Made by a program: the position numbers and the translations under genes. Shown here piece after piece: positions 22,512-34,248 of a stretch of DNA of 64,000 nucleotides. The stretch lies in contig BQUP01000004.1 in assembly GCA_022835595.1 (NCBI GenBank), positions 1,798,001 through 1,862,000 of the forward strand, in the 5' to 3' direction. The stretch is from Cystobasidium ongulense (lineage: Eukaryota; Basidiomycota; Cystobasidiomycetes; Cystobasidiales; Cystobasidiaceae). The notes under the pieces are model-generated. The model had not been told where the DNA came from and searched no databases. It worked only from the letters and a program-made list of their open reading frames with translations. The first letter of the stretch is position 1. Each line of letters begins with the position of its first letter.

Positions 22512-23448
22512 GGTGGATGGAAGTAACGAAGTGTTTGAAATCTATTCAAAGAAGTGCTGGTCGTGTTAGAGATCTTGCTAAGGAAAATTGAAGCGCGTAA
22601 AAAGTTGGGTAACGTGAACGGGTTCCGTTTCTTCAGATCGTAGTGCCGTGAGAAAGGTGAAAGGAAAGTGGATGAGAAGTATGCTCCTGTTGGGCTCTTG
22701 TGCGAGATGTATGTATGCAAGTGTTCTTGATGGTGAGTGGGAGAAAGCAAAACTCTAGGAAGAGAAAGAAGATAGGCGCCGCCTGGAAAAAGGTACAGCT
22801 CGTAGTCCCGAAAGTTCGCGTAATCTACACCTGGCAAGCTCAGCTGAGAAGGGGTGTTCGAGAGTCCGGAAAGCTTGAAACGCTGCGGAGGCGAGGTGAC
22901 CGAACGAAGCTTTGCGTGCAGATCGCGGTCTTTCACGCACAAATTGTGTTCTTCAGGCGCCGGTGTGAGCTTTTACATTCGGACGCGCCCGTAAAGCCAG
23001 TCGCGAGCATCATCAGCATGGTGCAAGGCAGGTTCGGCGAGGCTATCAGCGAGAGCATAAGCATCAAGAACAGGAGCAACACCGATATCTCTGAGCTCAG
23101 TATGTAGAAAGCTTCAGCTCTTCATAGTGCATGATGCCCGGAAGTCTCGCGTTGAAGGAGGTCGAGCGCCCGGTGCAGCTTCAAGGGAGGAATGCAGCTG
23201 TCGCGCTTTGCATGCCAGCGGTGACAGCGTGAGGCACGCACAGGGTCAGGACCCAGTTCCTGATAGTATGTGATAGCACTACTGCAGCAGTGGACGATAC
23301 CGAGTATATGCTCCATCTTCTTGTCTTGCTACACCTGCAGCGTATAACGCATGTCCATCAGCATTGGATATATTCACACTGATCAGCGTAATCGACTCGC
23401 AGGATCATGGGCGCCTTCGGGTCTGCCAGCTGACGACTGACAGCCAGC
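22512..23448. promoter_or_regulatory. divergent promoter region with only a doubtful small gene
   Basis: This separates the secreted-protein gene (-) from VMA21 (+). Apart from the doubtful small minus-strand gene at 22973-23361 I see nothing firm. A 136-codon plus-strand frame (22700-23107) is mostly basic and not protein-like over most of its length. Confidence 0.4.
22973..23361 (-). CDS. possible small multi-exon gene, unknown product
   Basis: The minus strand shows three short coding-like blocks: MLMDMRYTLQ from 23361 with a GT donor, ELGPDP with more residues behind a CAG acceptor, and a block ending DARDWLYGRVRM at TAA 22973-22975 behind an AG. They can be joined in phase into a protein of about 60 residues, but the joins are not unique. 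It would sit between the start of the secreted-protein gene and VMA21, and divergent from VMA21. The plus strand also carries an open frame here. I do not recognise the product and this may be chance. Confidence 0.25.
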
Positions 23449-23863
23449 ATGAGTGACCAGGTGGATATGGCAGCTGCTGATGCGGCCACAAGGTGGGTTA
23501 TTGTCGATACGCGATGACAGTCTCGCTCCCAGGCTGAAGCGACGTTCTTGCCATGATTCTTCCAACAATGCAGCCAGTCCGCTCTCATCAAGCTGGGCTT
23601 CTTCACGTTAGCCATGGTCTTAGGACCTATCGGCACATACTTCTTGTCGTTGAAGCACATTTGGGGAGGTAAGTCCTGTCCTCATGCAAACCTACGCCTC
23701 CAGCGAGCTGACTTCTTTCAATCTGCTTCGCGGCCACGTAGAACCAAATACCACCTCGGCAGCAGTCTCAGCCGCTCTGGTCGCCAATCTCGTCGTATTC
23801 GCATATATCATTGTAGCTCTGCGTGAAGATGCCTCTGATAGAAAGGTAACCAAGAAGGACTAA
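23449..23863 (+). CDS. VMA21: VMA21, V-ATPase assembly factor in the ER membrane
   Basis: Exons 23449-23492, 23574-23668 and 23742-23863 join in phase to 86 residues, close to the usual 75-110. Two transmembrane segments are clear: LIKLGFFTLAMVLGPIGTYF and LVANLVVFAYIIVAL, with the family motif GTYFLSLKHIWGG between them. The protein helps assemble the V0 sector of the vacuolar proton pump in the ER and escorts it to the Golgi. The C-terminus ends VTKKD. Known family members end in a di-lysine retrieval signal; here the two lysines sit one place closer to the end than in the KKxx form. Confidence 0.9.
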
Positions 23864-24333
23864 GACTCAGAAGCGGGAGTTATCCATCAGACCTTGCCCA
23901 GCTGCACCGAAATGCCTCCACTTGTCGAACAAACAGCTCCCTACATGCTACACTCAAACGCACCATCGAAGGAGGGTAGGGAGACTATGGACGTGGGCCA
24001 GGCCTCATGTAATCAAAGGAGTCAAATCACCGGAAAGAAAGATCAATCTGTTGCAAGTCGGCTAAGTATCGCACGGTACCAGCAACCAGGGTATGAGCCA
24101 ATTGCTCTCGCCTGGGCCATGCGAAAGTTCGCGTTTATTGTTGTTCTACTTGCTAGGAGACTACACGATTGAAATGATTTATTCATCGGCAATCTACGAC
24201 CACCGCTTTTACAGCGGCAACAAAGTCCTGGCTCAAACATGATCCGCTCTAGATAATATTGCGCTAGATCATATGTGCCAGATACGAATACATCACTGCC
24301 AAATAGCCTTGTACCTTCCAGTCCACCTCTTAT
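23864..24333. other. convergent intergenic, VMA21 and SEC24
   Basis: The 3' flanks of the two genes meet here. One 92-codon plus-strand frame (23894-24172) has no recognisable features. Confidence 0.45.
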
Positions 24334-27300
24334 CTAATTGAATGATCCCGAATTGACCTAGAGAGTGAGCGGCAAGTATCAGCAGGGCATTCAGTGACGC
24401 GAGAAATGTCAGTAGAGGATCAGATGGCTTACCTTGCTTTTGACAGTGTCCAAGTACTCGACATAACTTGGGAGTCCATCTGTTCTATCTTCGATCAAGA
24501 AGCTGAGGGCCCACATGCGCAAAGCTGGCTCGCCATCCTCCTTGACCACATACAAATGAGGCCAATAGACAGATCTACGCATTTCGCGGATCTTGCCAAT
24601 GATAGCATTGAGTCGTTGCGAGAAGGCATTATCTAATTGTGGTAGCGTGGTCTAATGATTAAGAACGAAAACCAAAGATTTAGTGCCGGTTCTTGCTCGT
24701 CGGTCATCGAATGAACAACGACTCACCTTGCCAGCGCGGACTTCCTCGTATGAGTTCAGGCCGAACGCATCGTTGACGAGAGCAGGGACGGCGTTCTTTC
24801 CTAGCCATAGGAACATATTCTGACCGTCCTCGATGAGGTAGAGACCATGCGCTTCTAATCGACGACTTGTCAGATTCATTGGAGGTGGTAGCAGAACGCC
24901 ATCGTCTCCCGGTACTCCGCACTATGCACAATGTCAGCAAAACAGCTATTGTGAACCAGAGCAGGTGTAAAACTAACCTCCTTGGGCATGTTGTGCAGAC
25001 CATAAAAGGACGCATGTAGGTATGGAATGAGCATTTGCGTAGGTAGCGTTGTGAGCAATGCTTGCGCGTATGCACGAAGATCGCTGGGAATTGTTGAGCT
25101 TTGACGCAAGCCAACCTATGAGGTATGAAAAGTCAGCCATACCTAATAAGGCCTGCATCAGCTGCATGTCAGACTCACGTGTTTTAGCAGACCTAACATC
25201 AGGAGGGGGAGATACTTGAGGTTATCAGAACAGACCAATTGAGGCGACGGTCCCGATGTTGACGCCGTCATGGTAGCTTTGTAAGCTCCAAGTATATCAA
25301 CAAGCTTGTTCGTGACGGCATCTCGAGCGTCCTCAAGCTTTGACTGCATAGATCGCTCGACGGCCTTGTTGGCCAAAAGTGTAGCGATAGCAAATTGATC
25401 TGCCGAGGCATATAGCTCCGAGACACTGCTTGTGACAGGGTATGCGCTGGTAATGACTCGAATGCGTCTCTCTCCAGAAGCAGAAGTATTGAGTACTGCA
25501 GTCTGCAGGACGACGAAAGGCTGAGTGAGGGGGTCCTCAATGGCCAGCTCGATGCAGTAGCTCTGGTCGATGGGCACGGCAGGTAGAGCCAATAGATCCG
25601 TCGACCGAACGAAGAAGTTACCATGGAAGGCATTGAGCTTGAGTCCTCTACTTGTTCGCACACGCATGACAGCCTCTAACGCGATAGGATGCGATAGGAC
25701 TTCGCCAAATTCGTGGGCGAATTTCAGGGCATCTTCACTTCTTGCTGCTGTGAAAGCAGGGTAGAAGTATGTCTGACCACCAGTGTATCGTGGCAAGCAG
25801 CCTGTTTGAAACAACATCAGTAAGAGCGATCAAATGCGACATGAGCATCACAACTTACTTAAGGTCGCGACGTCCGTATATGCGCTAGCGAACAGCCACA
25901 TGTCCACAGAGATCTGAGCACGCGAGCAATCAATGGCGAATGACTTGTAGAAGCCTGTCGCAGCCTGAAGTAGAGATGATTCCTTTGAAGTGCCGAACAT
26001 TTTGGGATCTTCTCGATTCTTCAGAGCTCCTGGGCCAAGTGTGGGCAAAGAGGCAGAAAGTACGACAATTTTTCCTCCGATGGGCGACTATGATAAAACG
26101 AATATTAGATTGGTCGTCACCTAACTTGAAAGGCGAAGTGCCTCACGATAAGCTTGTATGCCGCCTGCAAGGCTGAGCTCATGGCATTGCCGACATTGTG
26201 GTTGTCCTTGAACATGTCCGCTAGTCGTGAAAGCAAGTTCTCCAAGCATGCACGAGCTTCTGTCAAGCTGACTAGGAGATCTGCAGGTTTCGGCAAGAAG
26301 ACGTCGTCCAGATCGCCGACGACCAGCATGGATGGTTCAGTCGCTCCAGGCTATGGCAAGAGCACACGTCAGATTATTGCGCTGGACTAGAAAGGCAAGG
26401 TGAATAGACCAACTGGCATAAAGAAGAAGTGCATATTCGAGTCGACAGCGATAAGAGAGATGCGCGTCCTGTCGTCATCATTCGGTATCCGGTCCAGGGA
26501 CTCAAGAAGAGTCCTAGCAGCAGTAGCGACCATACCTGTGTGCAAATGAAAGGTATCAGTAAGACCGCCTCTTTAGCTAAGGATGTGCGACGTACCGGAG
26601 TTGACAGCAGGGTAAGACACATCAATCAAGAAAACATAGACCAAAGCTTGAGGAGGTCGGACCATATATTCAGTGGGCGCGACAAAGTCGACAACTGCAT
26701 GATTGAGTTCTGCTCTTTTCCACCGATCAGCAGGTTGATTATTGGTTTGATCCCAATCGAATAGTTGTGGCACTTCATTTGAAAGATTGCACATGCAGCA
26801 TTTCCACCTATTGCCATTCTCTAGGAAGGTGACGTATGGATTGATGTATGTTCTGCATCTGCGGCATCTTGCAATGACGGTATCGCTCACAACAGGGACC
26901 TCTTCATCTTCGCCCGCTTTGACGCTTCTGTAAGGCGTGACAACGAGAGACAATGGCATGCGTGACTTTTGTAGTACAGAATGGTTGGCGGGGAATGCAT
27001 TCATTGTGCAGCGTTGCCAGCTGTGATGAGCATTGATATGAGGACTGTTGCTGAAGGAAGCCTGTGAGGGGACGCAACAAGGAGGGATTGTCAGACCAGG
27101 CACCCGCGCGATGGAATGTCTAGATCTAGACTTACATTAGGAGGTAGGCGGATCTCGGGAGGCGCCTCCTCGAGACCACGGGGGTCTAGCGGAAGACCGA
27201 TGAGATTGGTGGTCTGAAGAGGTACCTGTGGGCAAAACGAATAGCAAGTCCAGCAATTACTCAGTACACGTATCCTACCAGATGTTCAACTACGCGGATC

Positions 27301-27871
27301 CGACAGAAACAGCACAACTTACCGGTCTTTGACCTCCTATTCCCATCTGACCGAATTGGTTTGACAAGCCTGCTACTCCAGGCTGCTGATAAGCGCCTTG
27401 TTGACCAGGGTATTGTTGGGAGAATGACCTTCCATGGACGGGTGCCCCAGGTCCGATTGGGCCTTGATAGTTCGGTCCGCTGTTGCCATAGAAGTTATTT
27501 TGCTGAGGCTGTTGCTGATGCATAGCAGGATCTCCAAAAGCAGGCGAGAAGAACTGTTGTTGTTGACCTGGGTATGCTTGAGCAGCTGCAGCTGGATCCT
27601 GCTGCTGTCCTGCGGGCGCGCCGTATGCTCCGCCGGCAGGTGGAACAGCACCACCCGCTCCAGCAGCAGAATAATCATAAGCTGCAGTCTGATCTTTGGC
27701 GTATTGTCGGCGTTTGTGAGCGGCTGCTGCTGCTGCTCCACTTTGAGGTGGACTTGACGGTGGCATCGTGCCTGCATTGGGATTTGGCGAGCTGGCTGGC
27801 GAGAAGGCCCGTTGATTCGAAGGGTCGTTCGGGTTGCCGTTCAAGCCCTGTGAGTATGAAGGTGGCTCCAT
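24334..27871 (-). CDS. SEC24: SEC24, COPII coat cargo-selection subunit
   Basis: A gene of about ten exons. The first 190 residues are Pro/Gln/Gly/Ala-rich. The zinc finger follows ([18 protein letters not shown] then WKCCMCN; C-x2-C-x17-C-x2-C), then the trunk domain ([17 protein letters not shown]), the beta-sandwich and helical regions (for example [20 protein letters not shown]), and a gelsolin-like end ([20 protein letters not shown]). The last exon encodes VNSGSFN. SEC24 pairs with SEC23 on the ER membrane under SAR1-GTP and binds export signals of cargo. The start is ATG 27869-27871 ([12 protein letters not shown]). The order and length agree with other fungal SEC24 proteins. Confidence 0.93.
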
Positions 27872-30162
27872 TTGTACTCGACCGCTTGCAGCTGTTAAGG
27901 GAGTGGCAGAGTTGGCGCGAAGGTCGCAGAAGGAGGGATTGGACCGTCATCGGTCGCGAAGTTAAGATGGAGGTGACGAGGCAGGGCGAGCACAACGAAT
28001 AATGGGATGGTGAGACACGAATGGAGATAGTTGATGCAATCATCAGCCTCTGCAGCTGAAAATGCTCCAGTCTTTGGGATTCTTCGTCACTCACTCTCTT
28101 GGAATACGTGTCTACCGAGTGAAGCATCCCTGGTGATTGCGAACGGCGAGGAGGGCTGCATTCAGCTGCACACTCTGCATGACGTGCATCGCAGATAGTT
28201 GAAGTCGACTCACCACACAGCAGTCCATCCTGCTGGTAGCCCTCCCGACATCGCAAGGTCCCGCTGAGCTCGGTGAGTGTCGTTGCCTTTGCTCAAGCAC
28301 GATCTCGCTTGTCGTTCGTTCTACGATATCTCAACCAGGCCTTGCACTGAGGAATGGCAACGCGGCAGTCTCCGACAGACTTTCTATCCAGCAGCTGATG
28401 ACTCTGCCCTGCTTGAATCTCGGGGCCTCTGTTTTGGTGTGGTGTTGAAGCAAGGCCTGCTAGGTACCGGCCACCCGCAAGTTGAAGGCGTCCTCGGGTC
28501 ACGCTGTTTACGACAGGCAAGCAATGTCTGATACAGCGCCCCTTCTCTACAACACTGCACATCTACACTGGATAGACGAAGCTACAAATCCTCCAGAGCT
28601 TACGTTCTTCTGGAAACGATGGCTATGATGGGGCGCATGGCTCTTTGTGATCTAGTCCCTGCATCTGACAACGCTACCTCTTGCAAGACCCCAAGACCCG
28701 TCAGATACTGTTCAATTGCAGTTGACCTAAATGATACGATACGGAATTATCCCTGCTCGGCGCTAAACCTTTCCGTGATCCGTCAATGCAAGCCAATGCA
28801 TGCTTCCGTTCAGCCTACAAGAGAAACCTGTTCAGGGTCACAGCTCTGACTGTAGCCAAGTCTGGCCCTGGTTTCATGATCTTGAGCAAGACACCAGTAT
28901 ACCGACTGAAGTGATCTTTACTCTACGTTGATTTGTCTGCTGTATAGGTCCTAGAGGCTGAGCTCCACCAGGCCATGCCAAATCTCATGATTCCTTGTTG
29001 AGCCGTACCCTTGATATACTCTCACAGTATGACAGTAACTGTTATACCTTTTTCTTTACCACTTGTCTCAGCACAGGTTATGAGAAAGTTCCGGGACACT
29101 GTTTTATCGCTAATCGTGGTTGTCCTAATGTCTGCGGTGAAGGTAATACTTGCACGTCAAAGACTCTTGTACGCTTGATGCGCTGAGACTCATTCACTGT
29201 AGCTAATCAGCTACGTATGCGCTCTGCCTATACACTATTGCAGGTCCTCTGTCTGTTAATCACTTGAAAGGACTGAGAGGAGTTTCATCTGGCAGCTCCT
29301 ACGTCAGTCAACTCTTCTTGTGGACAGCAAGGCCATGTGGCAGAAGTACAGGCAGGTAGTGTTGCTCTGATTTGTGTGTACGGTATGTACAGCTCTCGCA
29401 GGACATCGTACTTCATGGGAGACCGTATCTTCAACTAATAGGCGACTCGATCACATGTGTGCGATTTTGACAGCTCTTGATGATTCGGAGTGCTTGCTAG
29501 GTGAAACGTTTCAACTCGGCAGCTTTGCCGCGGTACATGAGCCGGTGAGTGCGGCTTAAGCGTGCCGTTTTATGCTCTAAGCCTTGCTTTATAGCATTCC
29601 CATGTTCAGGAAAGTTTGCCACCATGCGAACTACTGGCGAGTGTTACCGTACCTATCAAGCAGGTGGGAGGTGCTTTGCACACATGAGAAGCCTTCAGAG
29701 CAAGCGAGCAGAGAGGTAGGTTGTGAGCAGGAACATGGTGTCTAGCTGTAGATCGTGTAGATCCAGCTGAACGTGGACAAGTCATCGACAGTGAAAGAAT
29801 TCGAGACAGCATAAATGTCTTTCGGCGTGTGACATATCCCCAGAATAAACACTTTTCCTGGTTCCCCTTATGATAAGTTATGGCTGCCGATAGGTACCGC
29901 AGGTCTTTGAGTTATAAATACTCTTGCGAGCAAACCGCTGTCCGCTGTCCACGCTTTTCCTTTGCGCTGGAAGTGTGTCATGCCTGCTTCTGGAGACTTT
30001 CTTCATGTACGAGATACGGTGCAAGTAGAAACGTTTCGCCTTGTAGGGTGATGTCTAGTACTTTTGAAGAGTACCGTACTGCTCTCGCACACTGCTGTCG
30101 TTATTGGTATCATGGCATCACACGCTCGCTGTCATCTGTCCAGACTGTACGCAATTAATCTA

Positions 30163-30168
30163 CACGTG
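30163..30168. promoter_or_regulatory. CACGTG E-box upstream of the phosphate transporter
   Basis: A perfect palindromic CACGTG lies 537 bases before the transporter start. In yeasts the bHLH factor Pho4 binds this core before PHO84. Whether it acts here is inference; the core also occurs by chance at several other places in the window. Confidence 0.35.
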
Positions 30169-30474
30169 CAGCGGACGTCGGTTGAGTCGCCCAGACGGGG
30201 ATGAGGATGGCGGTACCTTTGCAAGTTGCCATCCGTCCAGCCATGGAGGAGGTCGGAAACGCTAGCAATGAAATCAGAACACTGGTGCATAATTCTTCCA
30301 GTGCAGAGACAGCTTCTAGATGTCCCACGGATGTTAATAATAGCCATTCTTCCTGATGAGCTCTCTGCGCACGTTCGTGAAGCCAAGAGAATTGCGAAAA
30401 TTGGGCGAGTCGAGCTGCCGGGCGGGATGAGGATGCGAAGGCCGCGCAGGAATGTGCAGAGGAAGAGCAGAGGT

Positions 30475-30482
30475 TATATATA
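30475..30482 (+). promoter_or_regulatory. TATA-like box of the phosphate transporter
   Basis: The sequence TATATATA lies 223 bases before the ATG at 30705 and is followed by a pyrimidine-rich leader (30545-30680). The spacing suits a fungal core promoter with a 5' UTR of about 150 bases. Confidence 0.45.
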
Positions 30483-30704
30483 GTATTCCCATCAGCGTGC
30501 ATGCAAGTACAGCTGCCAGGTACTTGCACCTCGACGCTCTGCCTTGCCTCTTGTCGACCCACCCATCATCCACCACCTCTTCCTCGTCGCGCCTGATCAA
30601 CCCAGTCTTGCCTGGATTTTGGTGGCCAACAAAGCCTTCATCTCGCTCGCAAAGGCAACTTTTCGCTCGTCTTTCCCACACCACTGGTTGCCATCCTGAA
30701 CAAC

Positions 30705-32915
30705 ATGGACGCCCACGACGCACAGCTGTCCGAGCTCGAGAGGTGAGTAGTCCCGCCTGCTGCCGACCTCGTCGTTATCCAAGCTTCAGCCGACTGACTT
30801 TGCCCGCCTTTCTTTCACCCGCAGAGAGACAAAGTATGGCGGACAACGAGCATGGCCCAAACTCCACGAGGCCAAGCTGCTCCTCGTGTCCTCCACAGGC
30901 TTCTTCATTGATGCCTACGACTTGTAAGCTTTCGCTGCTTCCCTCCTTCCATTTTCGTGCCTAGTGGCCACCGACCCGACCCGACCGAGCTGAGACACAC
31001 CATCCATTACTCGCAAACTGCAGATTCGCCATCAACTTGGCTGTTCCCATCCTCAACGTTCTCCTCTTTGGCCGTGAGCAGCATATCTCTCGTTCTATCT
31101 CGCACCTCCTACGTTTTACTAACAGGTACCTGTTGCAGACCGCTCTTCTACTGTCCCCCAAATCGCTCTAAAAGGTGGTGTAATCAAAGCAGCCGCCAAC
31201 TTGGGCTGCATTGTCGGTCAAATCGGATTTGGTCTCCTCGGTGATATCTATGGTCGACGACGCGTCTGGCCCGCCGGTCTTTGCGTTACCATCATCGGAA
31301 CAGTTCTCATCGTTGCCGCTCCCTTGAGCTTGGGTGCAAAGGGTGTATTCACCTGGATCACAATATGGCGTGTCGTCATGGGTGTTGGTATTGGAGGTGA
31401 CTACCCCATGTCCTCTGCTGCCATCTCCGACCGTTCAGCCACTGCTCGCCGTGGTATGCTCCTCGCCTTCACCTTTTCCATGCAAGGTTGGGGAAACCTC
31501 ATCGGAGGTCTCGCTACACTCGTCATTATCTACGCTTACAGAACTTCCATCCAAGCGGAAGACGTTTCCAAGCTCAATGGTGTCTGGCGTCTCATCTTTG
31601 GTATCATCCTCATCCCATGCCTCGGTACACTTTATCAGCGTATCACCCTTCCAGAGTCTGAAAAGTACAAGAACGCAAGAGCACTACAAAACGACCCTGA
31701 TCTTCTCAAGAAGGGTCTTATTACTTCAGACGTCATCAACAGCAACAACGACGGCAAGAAGCGCAATTCGAGCGACATTGAAAAGCCACCTCACACCGCC
31801 TCACCTTCCGCTACCTCTTCATCCAGCGGCGCTGAAATTGTGCCAGACAACACTGCAGGTGAAATGCACGATGCCGAAAAGACAGGTCTAGGAGCCAAAG
31901 GAGTTGTCAAACAACGTCGTGCCGCACTAGGAGAATTCGTAGACTATTTCAGCGATCGCAAACACGCTCTCACTCTTTTCAGCACAGCTGCAAATTGGTT
32001 CTTGCTCGATATTGCTTTCTACGGTATCAACTTGAATCAATCTATCGTCCTTTCGTCAATCGGTTACAACAGAACAAACACAACTTGGAACTATCTACAC
32101 GATAACACAGTTGGTAATTTGATTATTACAGCTGCTGGTTTCTTGCCCGGTTACTATCTATCCATCGTCACAATCGAATACCTTGGACGAAAGCCTATTC
32201 AGCTCATTGGATTCTTCGGTACCTCGCTCATGCTCTGGGTCGTCGCTGGTACATTTGACACTCTTCAACACAAGTCTGGTGCATTCATTGGGTGCTTCAC
32301 ACTCCTACAGCTGCTCTTCAAGTAAGCCTGCAAACTTGAAGGTGAAAAATTACTGAAAGATCGTGCTAATGTATATGACCACTCTTTTCCCTCTCTCTTT
32401 CCCTCGAATAGCTTTGGGTGAGTTCCAGTCTGTCTACTATATGCTTTTGCAACGTTTCTGACAATGCTCTCTCTTCTCCAGTGCGAATACAACGACTTTC
32501 ATCGTCGCTTCCGAATCGTACCCAACACGCGTCCGAGGATTCGCCAGTGGTTTCTCAGCTGCTTGCGGTAAAGTAGGAGCTGTCATTGCAGCTCTTGTCT
32601 TCAGTGTCATCCAAACCAAGATTGGTACAGCCAAGGTTTTATGGTCAGTTTCTTCCCAATTCGCCACCAGCTCCTTCGAGAACAACAAGACTGACTTCAT
32701 TCTTTGACATTTCAGGATTTTCGGTGCTCTTAACATCGTCGGAGGTCTCATCACCATCTTCTTCACCTTCGAGACCAAGGGCCGTGACCCAGATATCGGT
32801 AAGTTCAAGCTACTTTCCAGCCTGTAAACAAGCTTTGGCTGATTTCAATTATAATTCAGTTGATGCTCAAGAACAGCAAGAAAAGCGAGGATACATGTCT
32901 AGAGTTGAGGCATAA
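30705..32915 (+). CDS. PHO84: PHO84-type inorganic phosphate:H+ symporter (major facilitator superfamily)
   Basis: Eight exons (30705-30742, 30825-30923, 31024-31073, 31139-32321, 32412-32417, 32482-32643, 32716-32798, 32860-32915) join to 558 residues. The PHS family signatures are present: SSTGFFIDAYDLFAINLAVP in the first helix, GLLGDIYGRRRVWP in loop 2-3, GVGIGGDYPMSSAAISDRSA in helix 4, and NFGANTTTFIVASESYPTR in helix 10. A variable hydrophilic loop of about 80 residues separates the two six-helix halves. The protein imports phosphate at the plasma membrane. The fifth exon is only six bases long and encodes part of the conserved NFG; skipping it keeps the frame but breaks the motif. Usual PHO84 length is 550-600 residues. 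Confidence 0.93.
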
Positions 32916-33190
32916 AGCAAGCTTCCTCTTAGTTCACATAGCTCGTTCGTCAATTCGTTTCATAATTCTACTCATCTTTGTTCTGGACATGCTTTCCGTG
33001 ATGCATGGAAAAAAGGTCTTCCTACGAGAGAAGACATGTTTTGCATTGGTTTAGAAGCGCATTAAATCTGTGCTATAGATTTGTGATATCAGTGTACAAA
33101 CGTAATATGGCTGTTTGACATCTTCACTATACTTCGCCATTGCTTCATGGCTCATGGAAACCGCTCGGCGTTAACCAATTTGCAATTTCG
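32916..33190. other. short convergent spacer
   Basis: The 3' flank of the phosphate transporter faces the end of the unknown minus-strand locus. Nothing else is visible. Confidence 0.4.
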
Positions 33191-34230
33191 TTACTGACTA
33201 TGACCATGCTTCGTTGCTCCTTTGGTTGTATGAGCCAGATTGTGGAGAGCATCACCTGAGCACCTTCTACTAATCAGCCACATACCCTTGATGAATTCCA
33301 AAATGCCCTCATCGACGTTGATGTCCCTTCTTGCCGGGATGAGAAACTTGAGCATTTCTGGTAGATAGGTTGAGAGCTCGCATCGCTCGAGATCTGCAGT
33401 AATTCTCGGTTTGTTGAGCTTGCCATACACCAAAGGAAACTTTGATGTAAGATCGGAAGTGGTTCCTGGAAAAGTCGGCGCGAAATTGATGACCTTCTGA
33501 GCCAGTCCTTCAGTTTTCTGGTGCACGGGAAGACTGACAATGCAAGATAGTTGGGCGGCAGATTGCCACCAGGAAGGATAGACAAGTCTCGACGTAGCCT
33601 TGAGGCATAACGCAAGAAGGGCAAGGATCTTTCAGCGATACGAGCATCGCCTACCATCTGTCGCCATTGCCTGTAATTTCCGGCGTCGGTTCTGATTTGC
33701 GAAGGAGTCTGTAGATTGTTGGGTGGAGCATGGAAAGGAAGGTTCTGTACGCGTTGGAATTGTGGATGTAGAGCGTAGGTGAGAAGTGAATGCATCGGTC
33801 TAACGAGGTGGACCCAGGCTTGCGGGAGAGCTGGTTCGACGCCTGGTTGGGGTAGGTGAAGGAACATAGGATGATGGTGATCCAAGGGAAGTATAGGCTG
33901 GCCTTGATGGACGATCTCGGCTAGTCTGATATGTCGAGGCGACATGAATGCTGCTATGCGGTCTACTAGAGCGACGCGAACAGCCTGGGGTAGTAGAGGC
34001 AAGAATGAGCGAGAGACATCTTGTAGACAAACCTTGATGGTCATATCGGTCTTGTGAGCTAGCATAGCTTTCACATTGTGCTTGCAAGATAGGGCCCAAG
34101 CGTTCGACTATGGATGGCCCGTAGAATTTGTTCCTTCTGTCTCTGCATTCGACGAGTAATGTGCTCCGTCTGACTCTTTCTTCTTGCTTCGCTTTGGGGT
34201 CTGCTCCGCCTTTAACCCATACTCATATTA
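33191..34230 (-). pseudogene. possible decayed gene A, unknown family
   Basis: Two strongly protein-like blocks lie on the minus strand in different frames: 34080 to about 33550 (for example MTIKVCLQDVSRSFLPLLPQ and RTDAGNYRQWRQMVGDARIA) and about 33535-33191 (KVINFAPTFPGTTSDLTSKF, then LERCELSTYLPEMLKFLIPA). The frame must change near 33535, and I found no GT-AG intron that does it. Upstream, a basic block near 34100-34200 may be a further exon. The helical character recalls the C-terminal parts of basidiomycete BTB-type proteins, but this is a weak impression. It may instead be a real gene with a sequencing error or an intron I cannot see. Confidence 0.35.
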
Positions 34231-34248
34231 GTCGAGATCCTATTCCTG

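Larger units (their letters stand above)
27872..30704. other. 2.8-kb gap between SEC24 and the phosphate transporter
   Basis: The two genes are divergent, so both promoters lie here. Chance frames up to 193 codons occur near 27.7-28.3 kb as shadows of the SEC24 first exon and its flank. A 34-residue open frame at 28524-28628 (MSDTAPLLYN start) and a short WW-like start on the minus strand near 28220 were noticed but cannot be built into genes. A CACGTG at 30163 and a TATATATA at 30475 lie at the right end. The size is unusual for this gene-dense window. Confidence 0.5.

Noticed and set aside
23358-23660. Minus-strand frame of 100 codons across VMA21
   Set aside because: It is antisense to the well-supported VMA21 exons.
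24636-24660. GGTAGCGTGGTCTAATGATT like a tRNA 5' half
   Set aside because: It lies in a SEC24 intron and no acceptor stem or T-arm can be found.
28220-28240. WW-domain-like start MSGGLPAGWTAVW on the minus strand with a GTGAGT donor
   Set aside because: No following exon completes a WW domain before SEC24 begins, so it is probably chance.
28524-28628. Thirty-four-residue frame followed in frame, after TGA, by more Trp-rich codons
   Set aside because: The continuation is only nine codons long and has no readthrough context; too short to support a gene.
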